Shown: piece after piece, positions 54,258 to 64,000 of the stretch
How the letters are laid out: each line of letters opens with the position of its first letter
How positions within the stretch are numbered: the stretch's first letter is position 1
Assembly (NCBI GenBank): GCA_946811185.2
Contig: OX328106.1
Span: forward strand, 32,238,426 to 32,302,425
Length of the DNA: 64,000 nucleotides
DNA from: Hippopus hippopus
Lineage: Eukaryota; Mollusca; Bivalvia; Cardiida; Cardiidae
Direction: 5' to 3'
Notes under the pieces: model-generated
Seen by the model: the letters and a program-made list of their open reading frames with translations, nothing else
Databases searched by the model: none
What the model was told of the DNA's origin: nothing
Made by a program: the position numbers and the translations under genes

Positions 54258-54486
54258 TTAACCTTTTAGCACACAATCCCAACTTTTAACAACCTTGAGG
54301 AAGAAGGCTTTTGAAAACATTGTGGGAAAAGGAGAAAATGCTGGTTACCAGCATTTTCTCCTTTTCCCACAATGTTTTCCAACAGTCCACAAACAAATTT
54401 CAATTTTTTAATTACCTCTCTGCTGTTGTCTACAAATTCTTTCAAGTTGGACATGTCCAAAATTTTGTTGTTTGGTAAGGAGTTAA
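54258..54486 (+). mobile_element. family A MITE
   Basis: TTAA both ends; perfect palindrome, but its centre is GGTTACC, opposite to other plus-strand copies. Confidence 0.9.
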
Positions 54487-54506
54487 AGTGCTTAGCACAA
54501 CTTCTC

Positions 54507-54697
54507 CGTTTACCTAACAATCCCCTGTATTACTGGGGTATTTTCTCTTAGGAAGAGAACTTTTGAAAACATATGGGAAAAAAAGACCTCAACGTTTTCT
54601 CCCCTTTCAAAGTCAGATTCCATCATTTGAATTTGCCAGCTTCAAATGCTTTCAATTTGGACAAATCATGACTTTTATCGTAAGGTAAAGACTTAAT
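54507..54697 (+). mobile_element. family A MITE without palindrome core
   Basis: ACATATGGGAAAAAAAGACC joins ACGTTTTCTCCCC. TTAA at the right end. Confidence 0.68.
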
Positions 54698-54770
54698 GAT
54701 CCTGTAGAAGGCGGCGTTTGAAAACATTGTTGAAAAATGAGAAAATGCAGCTAACCAGTAGTATTCCAAC
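54698..54770 (+). mobile_element. family A left fragment
   Basis: ACATTGTTGAAAAATGAGAA ... GCTAACCAG; nothing beyond. Confidence 0.55.
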
Positions 54771-54835
54771 TATGCTTCTATCGTTTTTAGCACAAACTCC
54801 ACTGTTTTACCTGCATAATCAATGTTTTGCAAATG

Positions 54836-55313
54836 ACTAGATTTTGTACTTGACCAGACAGAAAGCATTTGCAGACGACAGTATGAATGTAGCTTAAGGT
54901 CTATGGCCCCTAACTCTCATATTAAAAGACAGAAGCTACCGAGATTGGCCGAATAGCCTTTACGAAAATGTCCATGTTACACTATATTTACCGATGAGTT
55001 AGTGAGTCTATGGCCCCTTAAACTCTCATATTAAAAGACAGAAGCTGCCGAGATTGGCTGAACAGCCTTTACGAAAATGTCCATGTTACACTATATTTAC
55101 CGATGAGTTTGTGAGTCTACGGCCCCTAACTCTCATATTAAAAGACGGAAGCTGCCAAGATTGGCCGAAAAGCCTTGAAGAAAACGTTGATGTTTACCAA
55201 TGAGTTAGGGGCCATAGACCTTAATGGTGGTTACCAGTATTTTCTCCTTTCCCCACAATGTATTCAAAAGTCTTGATTCTCAGGGTCATTAAAATTTGAG
55301 ATTGGTTGGTTAA
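54836..55313 (-). mobile_element. family A MITE split by the triple-tandem element
   Basis: The inverted right third ends at AATGTAGCTTAA. After the insertion TGGTGGTTACCAGTATTTTC resumes to TTGGTTGGTTAA. Confidence 0.72.
54898..55220. mobile_element. TTAA element made of three tandem units
   Basis: The perfect 19-bp inverted ends are GGTCTATGGCCCCTAACTC and its complement, directly bounded by TTAA (54894-54897, 55221-55224). The interior is three head-to-tail units of about 107 bp starting near 54899, 55006 and 55115. Each has TCATATTAAAAGAC and GAGATTGGC-like blocks; the third is shortened. It sits inside a family A copy. Confidence 0.75.
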
Positions 55314-55529
55314 CTCTTTACCACACAGTCCCGAGTTTTAATGACCCTGAGGAAGAAAGCCTTTAAAAAACATTGTGGGAAAAGGAGAAAATGTTGGTAA
55401 CCAGCATTTTCTCCTTTTCCCGCAATGTTTTCTATGATAATTTTCTCATTTGAGTCACATCAAAATCAACACTTGCAACTGCTTTCAATTTGGATCAGTG
55501 TTATATATTGTTGTTTGATAAAGAGTTAA
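55310..55529 (+). mobile_element. family A MITE sharing both TTAA with neighbours
   Basis: Palindrome intact with CCCGCAATG. Ends fall exactly on the TTAA of the copies on either side. Confidence 0.9.
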
Positions 55530-55754
55530 CTCTTTACCAAATGACAAAATTTTAGACTGGTCCAAATTGAAAGCATTTGCAGATGACAAAATTAATGTGA
55601 CTCAAAAATTGAAGTTTGTTCTGGGAAGGGTGGAAAACATTGTGGGAAAAGGAGAAAATGCTGGTTACCAGCATTTTCTCCTTTTCCCACAAGGTTTTCA
55701 AAAGGCTTCCTTCTTAGAGTCGTGAAAACCCGGGATTGTTTGGTAAAGAGTTAA
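55526..55754 (-). mobile_element. family A MITE, intact
   Basis: TTAA both ends; perfect palindrome; GTTCTGGGAAGGGTGG subtype. Confidence 0.92.
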
Positions 55755-55757
55755 GGA

Positions 55758-55829
55758 TTAATTTGTTGAATGCACATGCTTCCATTTTTGTTGATGAGTC
55801 TAAAATGTTGTTGTCTGGTAAAGAGTTAT
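55758..55829 (+). mobile_element. family A right-end fragment
   Basis: ATGCACATGCTTCCATTTTT ... GTCTGGTAAAGAGTTA. Confidence 0.6.
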
Positions 55830-55839
55830 GTTACTTATA

Positions 55840-55915
55840 GCAGACAGATGGTTCAGGTGAGACTGCACAAAATGTGCAGCATGATCTTTGATCTACACCA
55901 TTTACTGCTACATTA
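55840..55915. mobile_element. family B core fragment
   Basis: GAGACTGCACAAAATGTGCAG with CATGATCTTTGATCTACACC. Confidence 0.55.
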
Positions 55916-56007
55916 GATTTGGTGCCTGGTACAGCCTTGGAATGCAATACATTACATAATACATATACCCAGTTTTAATGACAGACTGGAATAATTAATT
56001 TCAATAA

Positions 56008-56243
56008 CTCTTTCCTGAACATACCCAAGGTTTACCAATCTTGAGGAACAAGGGAATTGAAAACATTGTGGCAAAAAGAGAAAATGCTGGTAACAAGCAT
56101 TTTCCTCTTTTTTTGCATTAATGTATTGTTTATTATCCTTTCAACAACAAGTGCCATCATTTGAGGCATGTTTAAATTATCATCTGCTAATGCTTTCAAT
56201 ATGGATTGGTCTCATATTCCATTGTCTGATTACAAAGGATTCA
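56008..56243 (+). mobile_element. family A MITE, diverged
   Basis: Left arm ACATTGTGGCAAAAAGAG, centre GGTAACAAGC, right end lost. Confidence 0.68.
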
Positions 56244-58049
56244 TAGAATTTGAAAAAAGAACTGGTATCGAACTATGATACATTTATGTTTGTTTTTATA
56301 CATTCATATCTAATTTAAAGTTTATTCATGCACAAAATCTAACAGACATTCATGCTTAAAATTATTAAAAAATGGATGAGTTTAATCATGCAATTAATTA
56401 ATTTTGAAAAGATCTTTATAAATACATGTACCACACATACATGCACATGTGCATATGAATTCACATTTAAGCTTGACATTTGCCCATGGAAATATCAAAG
56501 GGCTGAAAACACTGATGGCTAGGGGCAAGTTGAAAGATCATATATGCGTAAAGCAATTTGCATTCAATCATGAAATGTCCAGTTAAAAAGTAAAAAAAAA
56601 ATGGATGCCTATGTTCAGCTGCAGTTGCTTTAAGTGAAAATTGTAAGTTGAAAAGCCGGGCATTACTGTGTCAAAAATACTAGATGTTTACCTGCCCCTG
56701 ATTTATGGGTTCCCTTATGATAGTTAACAACTAGCCCAAGTTTGAAGTAAATATGACAGTTAGCAACTACTTCAAGCTTGAAGTAAATGTCTTCAGTAAT
56801 GACAGTAATGACAAAGATTTTGTAAAATGTCAAAATATTTGAACATTCAAAGTCAAGAATGGGCATTTATAACTGTTTGAAAAATACATTGATGGATACC
56901 TATCCTTTTTGTATGGGTTTCACTTTTGATAGCTAATACCAGACCCAGTTTGAAATAAATATCTTCAGTAATGACAGAGATATTATACCCTTATCTCTTG
57001 AAAGTTCCTATTTTCCCTTACATAAGTATGTTCAGGTTTTCCCCCATTCCATTGTCAAATAAGAAAAGTGTTGCTACAAGAGTTTACATCGTATCTTGAA
57101 GTCGATTCTGGTCCAATCCAGTCTGTTCCGGTCCATTCCGGTATTTCCATGCACCAGGAAACACCGACTCATCAACTGCCCAATTTGTACATGTATTACG
57201 GCTGACAAGGTAAATGGTTTTGTCTGTTTACACACCATACGTAGATATAACCATTAAAGACTTATCAATCAAATGTCATTTTCGCCACGTTCCATCTGGA
57301 TCCAAAGGTGTGCACACAGCGACGGCCCAAGTTGAACACGGGTGTTGGTTGTGTCGTGCTCTGCATGAGTATTTGGTAAAATTAACGGGAGAAATTCTTT
57401 CTGTTTTAAGCGTTCTCATTTAAAATTCATCACGCCAACAAACACCGTTAAAAATTTTTGCTTTGAATATATTTTCTTTGGCATTTTTTCGGTATATGAA
57501 GACATCGACCCCCTCTTTCAATTTCTATTTTACATCACGGATGAATAACTCGTAAGGTGTAAGGCGGTTTTGAGGGGTGTGTCGTTTCAAGCCAATTAGA
57601 AACAGCTGTTGCAGTTCCAGCAAATCAGATACAGAGAATAACACGCATTTATACATGATGTTGAGAGTGGTTGCAGGTTTCATGCAAAAGTCTGAAACGT
57701 GGTTACTAAGGCTAGGCGCCGTTGGCCCCTACCCAAAAACAAAAAAACATTCAATTTGGTTGTGATATAGAAAATATATATTTTTTTGAAATACAGCAGT
57801 TTTAAATCTATGTAGATCTTGAGGACTGTTTTGTCCAGTTTTATGACAAATAGTGTGGATAGATTACTCAGGGTTCCAGATGTATAATCACAGAAAGCTT
57901 CCGTAATTTTATGCTTCTTGGTTAAAGATGTAGGTTAGGCAACTATTATGCCTTGTCCAAGGACACTTTCATTGCCGTCATTCTAAGTAGCTTTTGATTA
58001 CAAATCTTTTTTAATGGCTGAGCCACGGACCCAACCCCCCTCCCATTCC
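56244..58049. other. no gene seen; diverged family D repeat
   Basis: 56640-56990 holds two related pieces of family D (ACTGTGTCAAAAATACTAG; TGGGTTCCCTTATGATAGTT). 57100-57150 has GGTCC(A/C)-rich short repeats (TGGTCCAATCCAGTC, CCGGTCCATTCCGG). 57210-57770 has open frames without recognisable content. Confidence 0.4.
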
Positions 58050-58303
58050 TTAGCCCTTTACTAAAAGCCCTGCCCAACCCCCCAAACCACAAGTTTTAAC
58101 AACCCTGACAATATAGGCTTTTGGAACATTGTGGTAAGAGAAGAAAATGTTGGCAACCAGCATTTTCTTCTTTACCCACAATGATTTTTACTCTTCCAGA
58201 GCTAAACATCATCATTTGAGACATTTTTTCAATTTGTCGTCTGAAAATGCCCTTTATTTGGACATGATTAAAATCATACACAAGTTGTGAGGTATAGAGT
58301 TTA
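58050..58303 (+). mobile_element. family A MITE with insertion at the left end
   Basis: CCCTTTACTAAAAGCCC is separated from CACAAGTTTTAACAACCC by a C-rich stretch. Palindrome GTTGGCAACCAGC. Confidence 0.75.
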
Positions 58304-58317
58304 ATACATGTAGCATT

Positions 58318-58440
58318 ATTGCCTCCATGGCCAAGATCAAGATCAGAAAGGAATAGAAATTGCAGCCTGATCTTTAATCTACACTGTCTGCTTTGCTTAG
58401 GCATTCCAGACGAAAGCAACAATGAAACTGCATCTGTTTG
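58318..58440. mobile_element. family B MITE, B'' subtype fragment
   Basis: AAGATCAAGATCAGAAAGG / TGCAGCCTGATCTTTAATC; then CTTAGGCATTCCAGACGAAA as in B''. Confidence 0.6.
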
Positions 58441-58743
58441 GATCTTATTTTTAGACTATTAGTAAGTGTTCACAGTATTTTTCAACGATCTGAGAATTAA
58501 GATTTGGAAGACCCCAATTTTCTAATACAACATACCACTGCCACCAAGTTTTAAGTTTGACATAAAACTATTAAAATATTACGGAAAGGTATTAAGTTCC
58601 TTGGATGTGTGTCAAATTTTTAATTCGGTAGAATTGACCTGTCAATGTAGTGATGGACAAACTGGAGTGTCTGGGGTCTTTACACAACAATATTTATTTT
58701 GTGATCAAGTTCCAGACTGTATTGGAAACAGATAATCCTAATT

Positions 58744-58845
58744 TAATCCTTTACCCAATGATCCTGCCTCTGTAAGACTATGATGATACCCTTTTAAAAG
58801 CAAAATTTGGAAAAGGAGAAAATGCTCAACTTTCAGAGACATTTC
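58744..58845 (+). mobile_element. family A left fragment
   Basis: TTAATCCTTTACCCAATGAT to GGAAAAGGAGAAAATGCT. Confidence 0.6.
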
Positions 58846-59077
58846 CCATAGTTCAGACTCTCTGATGTTTCTTGCTCATTGTTCATATTGTTCCAATTAT
58901 CAGTCAGAGATAGGCTAGCCTTGGGTTATAATAAATATGTTTTAAGCTTTTAAAAAATGAGAAAATTTCAAAAACTTTGTTCGAAGTCACAGGGCCTCTA
59001 GCTTTGATATGACTTTAACTTGTGTAGAGCATCAGTTAGTGTTCCTTTATATTAGATAAAACTGTCAGAATTGTGTC

Positions 59078-59274
59078 TGTCAAAGACTAGCCCAAATTGA
59101 AAGCATTTGCAGATGACAAAATAAATGTGGCGCAAAAAAAGAAATTTCTATTTGGAGGGATAGAAAACATTGTGTGTTACCAGCATTTTCTCCTTTTCCC
59201 ACAGTGTTTTCAAAATTACTAAGCCTTCTTCCTTAAGGCCGCTAAAACTTGGGATTATGTGGTAAAGGATTAGG
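59078..59274 (-). mobile_element. family A MITE with one arm deleted
   Basis: ACATTGTGTGTTACCAGCAT: the GGGAAAAGGAGAAAATGC arm is missing. Confidence 0.72.
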
Positions 59275-59294
59275 TGAAAATGTACTTATTTTAA

Positions 59295-59623
59295 CGTTGT
59301 CTGCACATGTCATATTCTTCGAAGATTCGACCTGTCTGCTATGACGCATCACCCATCCTGAATACTTGGGAAAAGTAGGGCTTATACTGAAGCTATTAGC
59401 CTATTACCCAAGCATGTAGGGGCTGTTTTAATAAACGGCCGATGTATAGGTTACATGCTAGCTGATCATAGCTGAATGGATCGTACCAGGTAGCGTTTTA
59501 TTGAGTAAACGTTTATTTCATTTTGAAATTCAAAGTAACGGTTGTTGTTTTGAAAAGTAGTCTGGTTCTGTTCCCAGAATGCCGAAATTAAATTTGTAGA
59601 GTGCCATCTAGTGGGAGATAATG
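59295..59623 (-). repeat. family C copy 3, exact 10-bp target duplication
   Basis: It lies on the opposite strand with the same termini (CGTTGTCTGC ... GGGAGATAATG). CTTATTTTAA flanks it (59285-59294 and 59624-59633). Confidence 0.82.
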
Positions 59624-59680
59624 CTTATTTTAAATATACAATATCTAGCAGAAATGAATTAAAAAAATGCTTGTTTTGGC

Positions 59681-59903
59681 TTAACTCTTTACAAAACAAT
59701 CCTGGGTTTTCACGACTCTGAGAAAGAAGCCTTTAGAAAACATTGTAGGAAAAGGAGAAAATGCTGGTAACCAGCATTTTCTCCTTTTCCCACAATGTTT
59801 TCTACCCCTACAGAACAAGTTTCAATTTTTGAGTCACGTTTGTCATCTGCAAATGATTGCAATTTGGACAAGTTTAAAATATTGCCATTTGGTAAAGAGT
59901 TAA
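59681..59903 (+). mobile_element. family A MITE
   Basis: TTAA both ends; GTAGGAAAAGG in the left arm. Confidence 0.9.
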
Positions 59904-60019
59904 ATAAAAATGTACATTTCATTTGGCACTAACAGACTTAAGCTGATTTAAAATAGGTCAAGTAGACAGTAGTCTTGCAAAAACAGTTGGCACGCTTTTG
60001 CAAGACTGAAATTTTTTTA

Positions 60020-60244
60020 TCTGGATGACGAAATTTAGTGCTCATCTGTATTGAAAGCAGTTTGTAGAAGACAAACCTGAATGTGGCTTAAATGATAATT
60101 TAAAAGAGTTGAAAACATTGATGATGGGAAAGGAGAAAATTCTACCTATCAGCATTTTCTCTTTTTTCCACTGTTTCATAAGCCATTTTGACCACCGTGA
60201 GGGCTTTAGATACATGTACATGGGCTTGTTTAGTAAAGGGTTAA
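60020..60244 (-). mobile_element. family A MITE, diverged
   Basis: ATGATGGGAAAGGAGAAAAT / ATTTTCTCTTTTTTCC; end TTTAGTAAAGGGTTAA. Confidence 0.7.
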
Positions 60245-60409
60245 ACAGCTTATGATTGTAAGCTCTCTAAATCCATGAAAACTTGCCAGATAAACAATGT
60301 ATATAAAAGAGTAAATATAGCGGCTTTGAAAACTGTCCAGCTCATCTTGATCTCAATGATTATTCTTTACATCATATTTGGACTTTTCACTGAATGAAAG
60401 TGATAATAA

Positions 60410-60653
60410 TGCTCTATGAAAAGGGGGCTTAATTCATCTCCATGATACATGCACCCAGCACATAATTATAGATCCATAAAATTCAATTTGTATAACGACT
60501 GGCTGAATCATCAGGCAGAATGGTCCTTGGGTATGCAGAAAATTTCCAGATAGACAAAAGTTTTGACTCATTTTAGCCTTTCCAGACTGCACATGCTGAC
60601 ATGGGTTGATATGTTTTGCAGATGCATAAAACCCCCTTTTTGCAGAGTATGGC
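60410..60653. mobile_element. family E MITE, diverged
   Basis: ATGCTCTATGAAAAGGGGGC at the left pairs with CCCCCTTTTTGCAGAGTAT at the right. The interior shares GGTCCTTGGGTATGCAG with 39690. Confidence 0.6.
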
Positions 60654-60677
60654 CGTATATTTTCACCACAACCATGT

Positions 60678-60875
60678 GCTTAGCCCAGTAGCTCAGTCTG
60701 TGACATAGGCCTGATACTTTGGGGTCAATAGCTAGGCTAAATTCTCTCCAAGGATTGAGGGTTGTCATTGCAAAACAATAAATTCCTTTCTAAACTGGGT
60801 GAACTCAGGCTCTCTTGATATGAGTTATTGAAACAATGTTGAAAATGGGTTAAACACCAAATGAATAAAAGAAAC
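60678..60875 (+). mobile_element. SINE, S1-like, short
   Basis: The tRNA-like head is AGCCCAGTAGCTCAGTCTGT; the body is TCTCCAAGGATTGAGGGTTG; the tail is GTTGAAAATGGGTTAAACAC. The middle of the body is deleted. Confidence 0.6.
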
Positions 60876-61135
60876 CACACCCCTAAATTAGTTTATAATC
60901 AAATAATATAATGCTTTCATGATGTTCCATAGGCTTTTTTTTTCTTCTAAAAATAGAATCATTAATGTATTAATTCATTTTAGGTTTTGCTTTGGATGCA
61001 TAAATTATGTGCTGAAATGTTTCATGAGATACATGGTCTGACACTCGTTACAACTCGGCTGATTCCGTACCTACATCTAACCTCATCTGTATTAGGGTCA
61101 TTTCCATTTGAACTGCCAATCATGTGATCGTATAC

Positions 61136-61149
61136 ATGGCGGCGCCACT
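61136..61149 (+). CDS. possible 5-codon first exon with YY1-like start
   Basis: ATGGCGGCGCCACT is followed immediately by GTAAGTC, a strong donor. ATGGCGGC is also the core of the YY1 initiator motif. If real it would give M-A-A-P then an intron. The surrounding 200 bp is less AT-rich and holds no family A copy. No downstream exon was identified, so support is slight. Confidence 0.25.
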
Positions 61150-61399
61150 GTAAGTCATTTAGCAACGACATAAACAACCTCGATGAAGTTATTCACATCT
61201 ATCTATCTGTCGGTGAAAACTTCAATCGGAATTGAAAAACCACGTTAAAAAATGAATGTACGAACTGTTTGTCAACTGAAATGTAGTTAGAAAGATTTCG
61301 ATAGAAAATTGAGACTCAACTTTTCTTTTTTACGAGGAGCCTTACAATTTTCAGAACGGTAAACTGGCGTATTTCTGGCGATGAAATGTAAAGTGTAGG

Positions 61400-61680
61400 T
61401 GCATCAAGCTACCAGATACAGCCGAGGGATTTGATGGCTCCCATCACCCGAGGTATGCCGAATGATGGTCTGATTTTGGAAGGTCAAGGTCACAGAAGGG
61501 GATCAAAGTCACAATGCTCTCAAACTATATCTGCTCCTTATCTCTTGAATCCGGGGGCAGTCTAATTTCTAAAAAAAAAATTACACATCTTTGCACCGTG
61601 ATGCGCAGAGCGTCAGACTCAGACGCATTTTAGGCACAAAATTAAAAGTCACAGCAGGGGGTCAAAATAATCTTGGTAGA
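61400..61680. repeat. unclassified repeat-like stretch
   Basis: GAAGGTCAAGGTCACAGAAG and ATGCGCAGAGCGTCAGACTC motifs are of a type I associate with bivalve dispersed repeats. No second copy is seen in this window. Confidence 0.3.
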
Positions 61681-62079
61681 TAAATCCTTTGGACTTATGT
61701 TGCCCTGAATGGTGCAGCTCTTTTTTTATAACATGTGCTTGTTCCTTTAAATTTTACTTTGAAAATATATTATCTCCATGGGTAATTTTTTAAACGTCTT
61801 GCAAAAAGAGTCTGGAAATTGCTATAAGAAGGGCCTTTTTTGTGACTGATTTTGACTGATTTTGTGACTGAAAATTATCTTTCTCATTATGCAGTCTACA
61901 GTTGGCACTTTATGGATTAACTTCAAAAGAGTTGATTGTATGTATAAAGCAAATTTATTGGGGAGAAAGGTGGATATATTGACTCCAGGTATTGACAGAT
62001 TTATCTGTCATTTATAATGTTGAATCTGGACTTTCACTCACAGGATTGACCTTTAGAAATGTAATCTTATTCATTCTAG

Positions 62080-62307
62080 CAACTCTTTACCAGTGGACAC
62101 AGTTTCGGACTTGTCCATACTGAAAGTACTTGCTCTATGCTAAATTAATATGACTCAAAAGATAAGATTTGTCTGTGTAAAGGTAGAAAACATTTTGGAA
62201 AAAGGAGAAAATGCTGGTAAACAGCATTTTTTCCTTTTTCTACAATGTTTTCTATGGCCATCTTCCTTTGGGTTTAAAACACAGGATTGTTTGCTGAAGG
62301 CTAAATA
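62080..62307 (-). mobile_element. family A MITE, diverged ends
   Basis: Palindrome GCTGGTAAACAGC; end GCTGAAGGCTAAA. Confidence 0.75.
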
Positions 62308-62737
62308 TCATCTGTCATTGAGTGACATGCCAATTTGTTACTCATTCTACTGTTGATAGGCTCTTTCGTACATTTTTCTTATCTATCCATTGGCTTTTTT
62401 TCCCATATGGATGTTTAGTAAATTCCATGTTTGATCAGGGTTTTATGCTGGTTTCAACATTGTAATTCAGTCAAATTATAGTTACAGCTTACTGATTCAC
62501 ATGTCTTTCCTTGGTGTCACCAGATAAAGATCTTGGCAAAAGACAATGTGACCACTCTGAGCAGTAAGATGGAATTGTACTAAGGTTTCCTCAGTTTCTG
62601 TAGTGAAAGCTCATGATTTGTTATCCAGAGTTACCAATCAAATGCTTTCAAAACAGAACTGAAGAGAAAACATAATTTTGTTAAATATTTGGAAAATTTT
62701 AGAAATTATAGATCTATTAAAGAACAATGGCAATATA

Positions 62738-64000
62738 CGAGGGGTGATCAAAAAGATCGTGAACCACCTCGTTATTTTGAAAACTACTACACGGAGGATT
62801 ACAAAAATTTGCATAGATGAGCATTAATTATCTGGTAACTGACTCAAGCTTTCAAATGTAGTCATAATCAAGCAGGTAAAGTATGACATCATTTTCATGA
62901 CGTCATATAGCGCATTAGTGGTCCAAAATGTCGGACGACGTTTTATTTGAGCCGAGAGTTATCATAAAGTTTTACGTCAAACTCGGAAAGTATCTATCGG
63001 AAATCAAAACCGATTTAGAAACAGTTGAAGGGGACTCTGCACTCAAGGAATCTGATATTCGTACAAGGATCGGACCGATTTAGACAAAGTGCGACACTGT
63101 TAAAGATGACCCTAAATCTGGTCGTCCATCAACATCAGTCTCGGACAAAATCATAACGGATGTAGAGCAGCATGTAAAACAAGATCGCCAAGATACTGTC
63201 AGGAAAATAGCTGACACATTCAACATTTCATATTGAAGTGCTCAGGAGATTCTGACAAAGAATCTTAGAATGTCGCGTGTTTGCACAAGCTGGGTACCTC
63301 GGCAACTGACGCCCAAGAAAATGGGGGTTAGGATCAAAATCTGTTAAGAAATTTCAGAACGTATTAGGGTAGAGGGGTCAAACTTTACTGATCGTATTGT
63401 AACATGCAATGGAACATAGGCACACTTTATCGAGACTGAATCTAGACAACAGAGCAGTGTATGGAAACATCCAATATTGCCTTCCGCTGGTAAAGCCAAC
63501 CTTTCTAAGTCACTTGGTAAAGTTATACATCATGTATTTCTATTATCCTTTTTTTCTTCTACATCATGTTACATCTATACATACTACAGTTAATACTGAG
63601 TTTTATGCCCACATTATTCAAATAAATTTCACAAAGACCATACAAAAAAAACAGCCTGAAGTCCTGCGGAGTGACGTCACTTTACACTAAGATAACGCCC
63701 TAGCTCACAAAGCCGCACTTGTACAGGAAACTTTGCAAAAACTAAACATAGAAACACTAGCCAACGCCCCTTATAATTTAGTCCTGACTCCATGTGACCT
63801 CTGACTAGTTCCTGTTTTGAAAGATTCTCTATGTGGAACGCACTACGAGAGCAGAGAGGAGCTAACCCTCGCTATGACTGGGTCCTTAGGAGTAATGTCA
63901 CGTGACGCGCTCGCACACGTGTTTCGCGCGTGGAAATCAAGAATGAATAAGTGCATAGAACTCAAAGGAGGTTACTTTCAAAAACAGTGAACTCTCCAAG
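62738..64000 (+). mobile_element. mariner relic of a second family, cut by the window end
   Basis: It begins after TA (62736-62737) with CGAGGGGTGATCAAAAAG. The left end is unlike the other mariners in this window. The transposase relic runs to 63990. The right terminal repeat is not visible before the window ends. Confidence 0.75.
62928..63990 (+). pseudogene. degenerate mariner transposase
   Basis: From MSDDVLFEPRVIIKFYVKLG onward, the reading can be followed as a mariner transposase through several frames and stops: a DDPKSGRPSTSV linker, then CTSWVPRQLTPKKMG (WVPHEL-type), then a first catalytic region whose Asp is now Asn (VTCNGT), then DNALAHKA and ANAPYNLVLTPCDL, and the end ELKGGYFQK followed by TGA. 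The spacing between the last two Asp is again 34. It is clearly dead. Confidence 0.8.

Noticed and set aside
57214..57765. Open frames of 62-69 residues at 57.2-57.8 kb
   Set aside because: No domain, motif, splice support or composition shift; likely chance frames.
1..62307. CRISPR-like array of palindromic repeats
   Set aside because: The repeats are dispersed, in both orientations, irregularly spaced, and carry their own TTAA-flanked ends. The DNA is eukaryotic.

Overview
The window is eukaryotic, AT-rich animal DNA, most likely from a bivalve mollusc. That placement is an inference from three things: exon-intron genes, many dispersed short repeats of kinds familiar from clam and mussel genomes, and mariner elements. 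Nothing bacterial or viral is evident. Coding DNA is a very small fraction. Most of the sequence is intron or intergenic DNA filled with transposon-derived repeats.

Two host genes are recognisable. On the minus strand, three well-supported exons (9625-9430, 7925-7899, 7208-7020) encode the transmembrane segment, a 9-codon linker and the cytoplasmic tail of an alpha/epsilon-sarcoglycan. Their splice phases agree. One possible upstream exon (28846-28695, frameshifted) and one possible downstream exon (1661-1607) lie on the same strand. On the plus strand, 49352-49583 is the first coding exon of a KNDC1 (very-KIND) homologue; its later exons are not visible and probably lie beyond the window.

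The dominant feature is a piggyBac-like MITE, called family A here. About 85 intact, broken or nested copies are seen. Each full copy is about 220-235 bp, flanked by TTAA, begins CCCTTTACCA and ends TGGTAAAGGG, and carries a near-perfect central palindrome of about 65 bp. A second TTAA family (family B, about 205-215 bp) has the same layout with an unrelated palindrome. Other elements are three mariner copies (one with an open 354-codon transposase frame), an internally deleted mariner, a 3.2-kb Kolobok-like element with a THAP relic, a foldback element, tRNA-derived SINEs, a 3-copy family with exact 10-bp target duplications (family C), a third palindrome-poor MITE (family E), and several long hairpins.

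Layout: 1-10 kb sarcoglycan 3' exons, mariner copy 1 and MITEs; 9.9-13.1 kb Kolobok-like element with nested MITEs; 13-36 kb repeat-dense DNA with SINEs, the short mariner, the foldback element and a three-level nest at 33 kb; 37-38.3 kb mariner copy 2; 38-49 kb MITE-dense; 49.3-49.6 kb KNDC1 exon; 50-62 kb MITEs, a triple-tandem TTAA element and family C; 62.7 kb to the end a mariner relic. Nested insertions give direct evidence of target-site duplications and of the relative age of the families.
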